64,000 bases of DNA from Streptosporangium sp. NBC_01755. GTDB lineage: Bacteria; Actinomycetota; Actinomycetes; Streptosporangiales; Streptosporangiaceae. The stretch is from positions 4,712,001-4,776,000 of the forward strand of contig NZ_CP109131.1 in assembly GCF_035917995.1 (NCBI RefSeq). The letters are read 5' to 3'. A program made the position numbers and the translations under genes. Shown here one piece after another: positions 59,866 to 64,000 of the stretch; positions within the stretch are counted from its first letter, which is position 1; each line of letters starts with the position of its first letter. The notes under the pieces are model-generated. The model saw only the letters and a program-made list of their open reading frames with translations. It ran no database searches and had not been told where the DNA came from.

Positions 59866-61511
59866 ACCGAGACGACATCGACATGACCGCTCTCACGGTC
59901 CTCGTGATCTTCTTTCTGATCGTCACTTTCATGGGGTTCGCCGCGGTCCAGGGCAGGAAGGGCCGCCACATCACGGGCACCGTGAACGCGCTGGACCAGT
60001 GGGGGCTGGCCGACCGGGGCTTCGGCACCCTCTCCTCGTGGCTGCTCCTGGGCGGCAACATCTACACGGCCTACACGTTCATCGCGATACCGGCGGCGAT
60101 GTTCGCCTCGGGCGCGGTGAGCGGCTTCTTCGCCGTCCCCTACACCATCATCGTGTATCCGTTGATCTTCATTGTCATGCCACGCCTGTGGTCGGTGGCC
60201 CATCGTCACGGCTATGTCACTCCCGCCGACTTCGTGCGCGGCCGCTACCGGAGCAGGGGGCTCGCGCTGGCGGTGGCCCTGACCGGACTGCTGGCCACCC
60301 TGCCCTACATCGCGCTGCAACTGGTGGGGATCCAGGCCGTGTTCGAGGTGCTCGGCCTCGGGAGCAGCAACCCCCTCATCAACGACCTGCCTCTCGCCGT
60401 CGCCTTCACCGTGCTGGCCGCCTTCACCTACGTCAGCGGGCTCCGGGCACCCGCGCTCATCGCGGTCCTGAAGGCATTTCTGCTGTGCCTCGTCGTGACG
60501 GCCGCGTTCGTCGTGCTGCTCCATCGGCTGGGCGGCTTCGAGGCGATCTTCGCCTCGGCCCAGGAGAAGATGGCGGCGCCCGACCCGAAGACGGGGCGGC
60601 CCACCGGGGTCTTCATTCCGGGAGAGAGCGGCTTCTGGCCGTACGCCACGCTGGCTCTCGGGTCGGCGATGGCACTGGTGGTGTACCCCCACACGGTCAC
60701 CACCGTGCTCGCGACAAGAAGCCGCGACGTCGTGCGCCGCAACGCCGCACTTCTGCCGGCCTTCACGCTGGTTCTCGGCCTGTTCGCCCTGCTCGGCTTC
60801 TTCGCGATCGCGGCCGGTACGCGCCCTGTCGGCGTGGACGGTCAGTTCAACCCCCAACTCGTGATCCCGCAGCTCTTCGCGGACCTGTTCCCGAGCTGGT
60901 TCACCGGCATCGCCCTGGCCACCATAGTCATCAGCGCACTCGTACCCGCCGCGATCATGTCCATCGCCGCCGCCAACCTCTTCAGCCGTAACGTCTATCG
61001 CGAATTCATCAGGCCGGGCGCGAGCTCCCAGGAGGAGCTGCGCGTCTCCAAGGTAGCCTCCCTTCTCGTCAAGTTCGGGGCGCTGGTCTTCGTGCTGTTC
61101 CTCGACAGGAAGTTCGCGCTGGACTTCCAGCTCCTCGGCGGAATCTGGATCCTGCAGACCTTCCCGGCGATCGTGGTCGGGCTCTACACCCGCTGGTTCC
61201 ACCCCGGAGCGCTGCTCATCGGCTGGGCGTTCGGCATGGCATACGGCACCGTCACCGCCTACGGCATCGTCAACCCCGGAACCGGCAGGCACTTCAGTGG
61301 ATCGCTCGCGGAGATCCCGGTCATAGGCGACGGCCGTCTCGGCTACATCGCCCTGACCGCCTGCGTACTGAACGCGGTCGTCAGCGTGGCCGCCACCTTC
61401 GCGTTCCGCGCGGCGAAACGGCCGGCGGGTCGCGACGAGACCTCGGCCGACGACTACCACGCGGACGTCGACGACCCGAGCGTCGAACCCCTCCGGGAGC
61501 TCATCCGGTGA
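59862..61511 (+). CDS. Sodium:solute symporter, MctP-like monocarboxylate permease
   Basis: This is a 549-residue SSS transporter with about 13 helices: TALTVLVIFFLIVTFMGFAAV first, then SSWLLLGGNIYTAYTFIAIPA, LWSVAHRHGYVTPADFVRGRY, LATLPYIALQLVGIQAVFEVL and LGGIWILQTFPAIVVGLYTRW. It matches the monocarboxylate (pyruvate, lactate, acetate) permease group whose small DUF3311 partner is encoded just upstream with a 4 nt overlap. It is probably in one operon with cstA. Confidence 0.92.
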   Translation: MNRDDIDMTALTVLVIFFLIVTFMGFAAVQGRKGRHITGTVNALDQWGLADRGFGTLSSWLLLGGNIYTAYTFIAIPAAMFASGAVSGFFAVPYTIIVYPLIFIVMPRLWSVAHRHGYVTPADFVRGRYRSRGLALAVALTGLLATLPYIALQLVGIQAVFEVLGLGSSNPLINDLPLAVAFTVLAAFTYVSGLRAPALIAVLKAFLLCLVVTAAFVVLLHRLGGFEAIFASAQEKMAAPDPKTGRPTGVFIPGESGFWPYATLALGSAMALVVYPHTVTTVLATRSRDVVRRNAALLPAFTLVLGLFALLGFFAIAAGTRPVGVDGQFNPQLVIPQLFADLFPSWFTGIALATIVISALVPAAIMSIAAANLFSRNVYREFIRPGASSQEELRVSKVASLLVKFGALVFVLFLDRKFALDFQLLGGIWILQTFPAIVVGLYTRWFHPGALLIGWAFGMAYGTVTAYGIVNPGTGRHFSGSLAEIPVIGDGRLGYIALTACVLNAVVSVAATFAFRAAKRPAGRDETSADDYHADVDDPSVEPLRELIR

Positions 61512-61611
61512 CGGGGACTCCTGGCTGCCGGCGGGCTGTCCGAAGGCTCTCCGGCCGTCCAGGCGAGGCTTTCCACGCGTTTTTATACGAGGTCTGGGAG
61601 CGGTACCGATA

Positions 61612-61800
61612 TTGGAGACCTGCCGGGGCGGTCCGGATACTGTGTATGTGGACCGCGCCGTCGAAGGGCATGTCACCGACCATCCCCGAGACGTCGCTTG
61701 GATCTGCACCCGTTTTGAAGAGCTCCGCACGGAGGCCCTGCCCCCGCGAGCGGGCATCGACCTCTTGACGAAGGTGATGGACACATGGACGCGGACCTGA
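61612..61800 (+). pseudogene. C-terminal remnant of an XRE/DUF5753 regulator
   Basis: The frame PDTVYVDRAVEGHVTDHPRDVAWICTRFEELRTEALPPRAGIDLLTKVM matches the last ~50 residues of DUF5753 regulators. The N-terminal helix-turn-helix and most of DUF5753 are missing; upstream DNA is unrelated. These regulators normally precede DUF397 genes, and this remnant overlaps the start of the DUF397 gene at 61785, so the pair was once complete. Confidence 0.65.
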
Positions 61801-62021
61801 GCAATGCCGTCTGGCGCAAGGCGGCTCCGGGGGGCGACAGCGGTGAGGACTGTGTCGAGGTGGCCGTGATCGACGACCTCGACGAGGGGCACAAGGCCGG
61901 AGCCGGTCCGCTCTACGTGCTGCGCGACTCCAGGAACCCGGACGGCCCGAAGCTGTTCTTCACCCGCTCGGAGTGGGACGCCTTCGTCGGCGGCGTGAAG
62001 CTCGGCGAGTTCGACAACTGA
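61785..62021 (+). CDS. DUF397 domain-containing protein
   Basis: This 78-residue protein ends in the DUF397 signature: EVAVIDDL, VLRDSRNPDGPKLFFTRSEWDAFVGGVKLGEFDN. In actinobacteria such proteins partner XRE/DUF5753 regulators in developmental (BldB/WhiJ-like) control, possibly as toxin-antitoxin-like pairs. Its regulator is truncated here. ATG 61785 overlaps the remnant. Confidence 0.88.
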   Translation: MDADLSNAVWRKAAPGGDSGEDCVEVAVIDDLDEGHKAGAGPLYVLRDSRNPDGPKLFFTRSEWDAFVGGVKLGEFDN

Positions 62022-62058
62022 CAGAGCCGGGAGCCGGGGGCCTCGGCTCCCGGCTCTG
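62022..62058 (+). terminator. Terminator of the DUF397 gene
   Basis: A perfect 15 bp stem (CAGAGCCGGGAGCCG and complement) with a 7 nt loop lies immediately after the DUF397 stop. Confidence 0.8.
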
Positions 62059-62126
62059 AGGGATGTCCGGGGCTTGATCGGACATATTCCGGGTGCCTCC
62101 TGGTGGCCCAGAGGAAGCATTCAGAG

Positions 62127-62174
62127 CCGGTGCGATGTGTGTCGTCATCGTGGTGAAGACACACATCGCACCGG
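62127..62174 (-). terminator. Long hairpin downstream of the methyltransferase gene
   Basis: A perfect 17 bp stem (CCGGTGCGATGTGTGTC and complement) with a 14 nt loop lies 8 bp from the methyltransferase stop, between the two convergent genes. Confidence 0.75.
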
Positions 62175-62181
62175 AAAACGC

Positions 62182-64000
62182 TCAGACTCCGATGTCCAGC
62201 GTGCCCTGGTCGTCCCGGGAGCCGAACGGCTCGTACGGGCGCTGACCGGTGGCGATCTCCTTGTTGAGCTGGAGCAGTCGGCTGACGATCTCGTCAGGAT
62301 TTTGGGCCACGTTCTTCGGCCAGCCGTACGCGGTGGCAACAGCCTCGTCCAGCTCCCGATGAAGCGCCTTGAGGTCGGCGTAGGCACCTTCATCGACCAG
62401 GTTGTAGAGCCGTGTCAGCCCGAAGTTCTCCGCCGCGCAGATCTCCTGCCGCCGCTTGACCATTTTCTGCGCCGCCTGCGCGATCCGTTCCCTGATCTCC
62501 CCACTGATCGGATCCGGCCAGGGAAAGGTCATGAACACCGTGGTCGGGGTGTAGCGGATGTCGCCTTTCAGCGTCGATGATCTAGCCCATGCCCATGCGG
62601 CATGCGCAGATGATGAGAGAATTCCCATTGTGCAGTCATCATCGAAGGCGAACACATTCGTGAGATCGCTGGGGCAAGTCCATGCGTCTGTCCATGAGAA
62701 CAGCGGCCGCTTACCCACGCGAATACCTGTTATGTAGCGGCTCTTGCCGTCCAGTGAATTGCGCATGTCGACGCGGGGACGCTCGAACTGCCACCACAGC
62801 TCGCGAAGGCGCTTGTCAGTTTTGGTTTCCCGAAAAGATTTTACTCGCTCGCGAACGATTTTTTCGGCAGAGGGGTACTTGAGCACCTGCTCCAGAGGGC
62901 GTTGTCCGAAGTCAATGATCCAACGGCGGGGGTGCTGCTTGGGGTCATGGGCGATGTCGTCGCCAATAAGGTACGGGCGAACAACTTCCCGATAGTCGGC
63001 CTTTTTGTCAGAAAGAATTGTTTCTGCCTCATGGTCCGAAAGAATAAAGTCCCCATTGGGGATCGGTCCTTGGAAACAGTAGCCTTTGCTTGAGGCAAGT
63101 ATTTGTGCCTCCCCAGTGGAATCTTCCGTCGAACGCAACTCGGCGGTGATCCCCGACACCGGCTGACCATCAAGCAAAAATTCGGCCGGTGGGGACTGCG
63201 GGCGCTTGACCCAGGAGGCCAGGCTGACATGGACCTTGGCCTCGCCTGGCCATTTCTGGGTCGAGACCGCATCGGTGATCACGCCGCCATGAGCGGTGAT
63301 GTATTCCAGGCTGGCCGATCGCGCCCGGTTCTGGGAGATCGAGTTGGTGCCGACGAGGCCCGCGCGCTGGCCCGGCTTCAGATGGTCGTGGGTCTTACGG
63401 AACCAGTAGACGCAGTAGTCCTTGATGCCGGTCTTGAAGGTCCGTTGCAGCCACTTCATCGTCTCGTCGCCCAGCGAGGCGCGGAGCTGCTGAGAGCCCA
63501 GGAACGGTGGGTTGCCGATCACACAGTCGGCCTCCGGCCAGGTCACGCGCAATGCGTCGTTGCGCTGGATACCGGGAAGCTCGGGCAGCGGCAGGGGATT
63601 CTCAGCATGGCCGAATCTCTCGATCATCTGCCGCTGGCCCATCCACAGGGTGAGGCGGGCGATCTGGACGGCGACGCCGTTCACCTCGATGCCAAGCATG
63701 TTGCGCAGCGGAACATACGGCGGAACGCCAGGTGGCACCGGAAGCCCGGTCTCGTCGGCCAGGCGCACCATCCGCTGCTTGAGCTCGTACTCCAGGGCGC
63801 GCAGCTCACGGTAGGCGACGTAGAGGAAATTGCCGCAGCCACAGGCGGGATCGAGGATTCGGAACTCGCACAGCTCGTCGAGCACCTGCCGGGCCTCGGC
63901 CGGGGTCGTCGTCGCCTCGATCCGCTCGGTCCACGGCCGTACGATCACAGGGCGGACGATCTTCATGATGTCCGACTCGTGGGTGTAGTGCGCACCGAGC
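62182..64000 (-). CDS. MmeI-like N6-adenine DNA methyltransferase, C-terminal part
   Basis: The frame is open to the right window edge and gives about 605 residues. The visible part starts GAHYTHESDIMKIVRPVIV, followed by the SAM-binding motif RILDPACGCGNFLYVAYREL and catalytic motif CVIGNPPFLGSQQL (NPPF). Next come a target-recognition-like region and the C-terminal helical part (FMTFPWPDPISGEIRERIAQAAQ). This is the arrangement of MmeI/type IIG-like methyltransferases; whether a nuclease domain precedes it is outside the window. It may be part of a restriction or other phage-defence system. Its bases are slightly less GC-rich than its neighbours, hinting at transfer. Confidence 0.9.
   Translation of the reverse strand, partial: LGAHYTHESDIMKIVRPVIVRPWTERIEATTTPAEARQVLDELCEFRILDPACGCGNFLYVAYRELRALEYELKQRMVRLADETGLPVPPGVPPYVPLRNMLGIEVNGVAVQIARLTLWMGQRQMIERFGHAENPLPLPELPGIQRNDALRVTWPEADCVIGNPPFLGSQQLRASLGDETMKWLQRTFKTGIKDYCVYWFRKTHDHLKPGQRAGLVGTNSISQNRARSASLEYITAHGGVITDAVSTQKWPGEAKVHVSLASWVKRPQSPPAEFLLDGQPVSGITAELRSTEDSTGEAQILASSKGYCFQGPIPNGDFILSDHEAETILSDKKADYREVVRPYLIGDDIAHDPKQHPRRWIIDFGQRPLEQVLKYPSAEKIVRERVKSFRETKTDKRLRELWWQFERPRVDMRNSLDGKSRYITGIRVGKRPLFSWTDAWTCPSDLTNVFAFDDDCTMGILSSSAHAAWAWARSSTLKGDIRYTPTTVFMTFPWPDPISGEIRERIAQAAQKMVKRRQEICAAENFGLTRLYNLVDEGAYADLKALHRELDEAVATAYGWPKNVAQNPDEIVSRLLQLNKEIATGQRPYEPFGSRDDQGTLDIGV

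Overview
The window is a 64 kb piece of a high-GC actinobacterial chromosome. Evidence for this includes GC-rich third codon positions, a mycothiol-dependent formaldehyde dehydrogenase, an acyl-CoA carboxylase with an epsilon subunit, WXG100 and EccC proteins, a DUF397 gene beside a DUF5753 remnant, and DtxR/IdeR-type iron boxes. The gene content fits the Streptosporangiaceae or a close relative, but the sequence alone cannot fix the genus.

Layout. (1) 1-7.84 kb: a type I-C CRISPR-Cas locus. cas3 is cut by the window edge and is followed by tightly overlapping cas5c-cas8c-cas7c-cas4-cas1-cas2, a short leader and a 14-repeat array. The repeats nearest the leader are shifted in register by about 9 nt. 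(2) 7.9-14.5 kb: a mosaic of gene remnants (GH42 beta-galactosidase, a possible ABC permease, a short-chain dehydrogenase) and intact genes: an aldo/keto reductase, a LOG/TIGR00725-like protein, a Gly-rich membrane protein and a biotin-dependent carboxylase alpha subunit. Local tandem repeats, including a (CCG)17 tract, lie between them. (3) 14.2-20.3 kb: a WXG100 protein and a large FHA-EccC ATPase, separated by a block holding a GntR C-terminal stub and a cytosolic AmiC-like binding protein. (4) 20.9-32.1 kb: a translationally coupled Tad/Flp pilus operon. It runs from a SAF protein through CpaE, CpaF, TadB, TadC, a Flp pilin and three TadE/TadG-type pseudopilins to a LysM-BTAD membrane protein and two exported proteins. 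(5) 32.3-34.2 kb: alkylation repair (Ada-AlkA fusion plus Ogt), then a NYN-domain protein. (6) 35.5-54.2 kb: mostly housekeeping genes. They include acyl-CoA carboxylase epsilon and beta subunits, an ABC exporter-like pair, PEP carboxylase, FdhD, BirA, a PH-domain membrane protein, a class III nucleotide cyclase, formaldehyde detoxification (MscR plus an MBL hydrolase), iron storage (Bfd-Bfr under two iron boxes), a two-component system, GtrA and PurK-PurE. (7) 53.9-61.5 kb: a carboxylate-uptake island. Two sodium:solute symporters with DUF3311 partners flank cstA-ybdD, and a SigE-family sigma factor is coupled to one symporter. (8) 61.6-64 kb: DUF5753/DUF397 remains and the C-terminal part of an MmeI-like DNA methyltransferase that runs off the right edge.

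How it works together. The window combines defence (CRISPR I-C, DNA methyltransferase), surface structures (ESX-like export, Tad pilus) and central carbon metabolism. The metabolic genes cover PEP carboxylase, biotin carboxylases with their ligase, and uptake of pyruvate or other monocarboxylates.

The most unusual feature is the CRISPR array. Four leader-proximal repeats and one hybrid repeat record a heritable shift of the spacer-integration site, which should give the newest crRNAs an abnormal 5' handle. A second recurring theme is tandem duplication of gene 3' ends, seen at the biotin carboxylase, the dehydrogenase remnant and gtrA.
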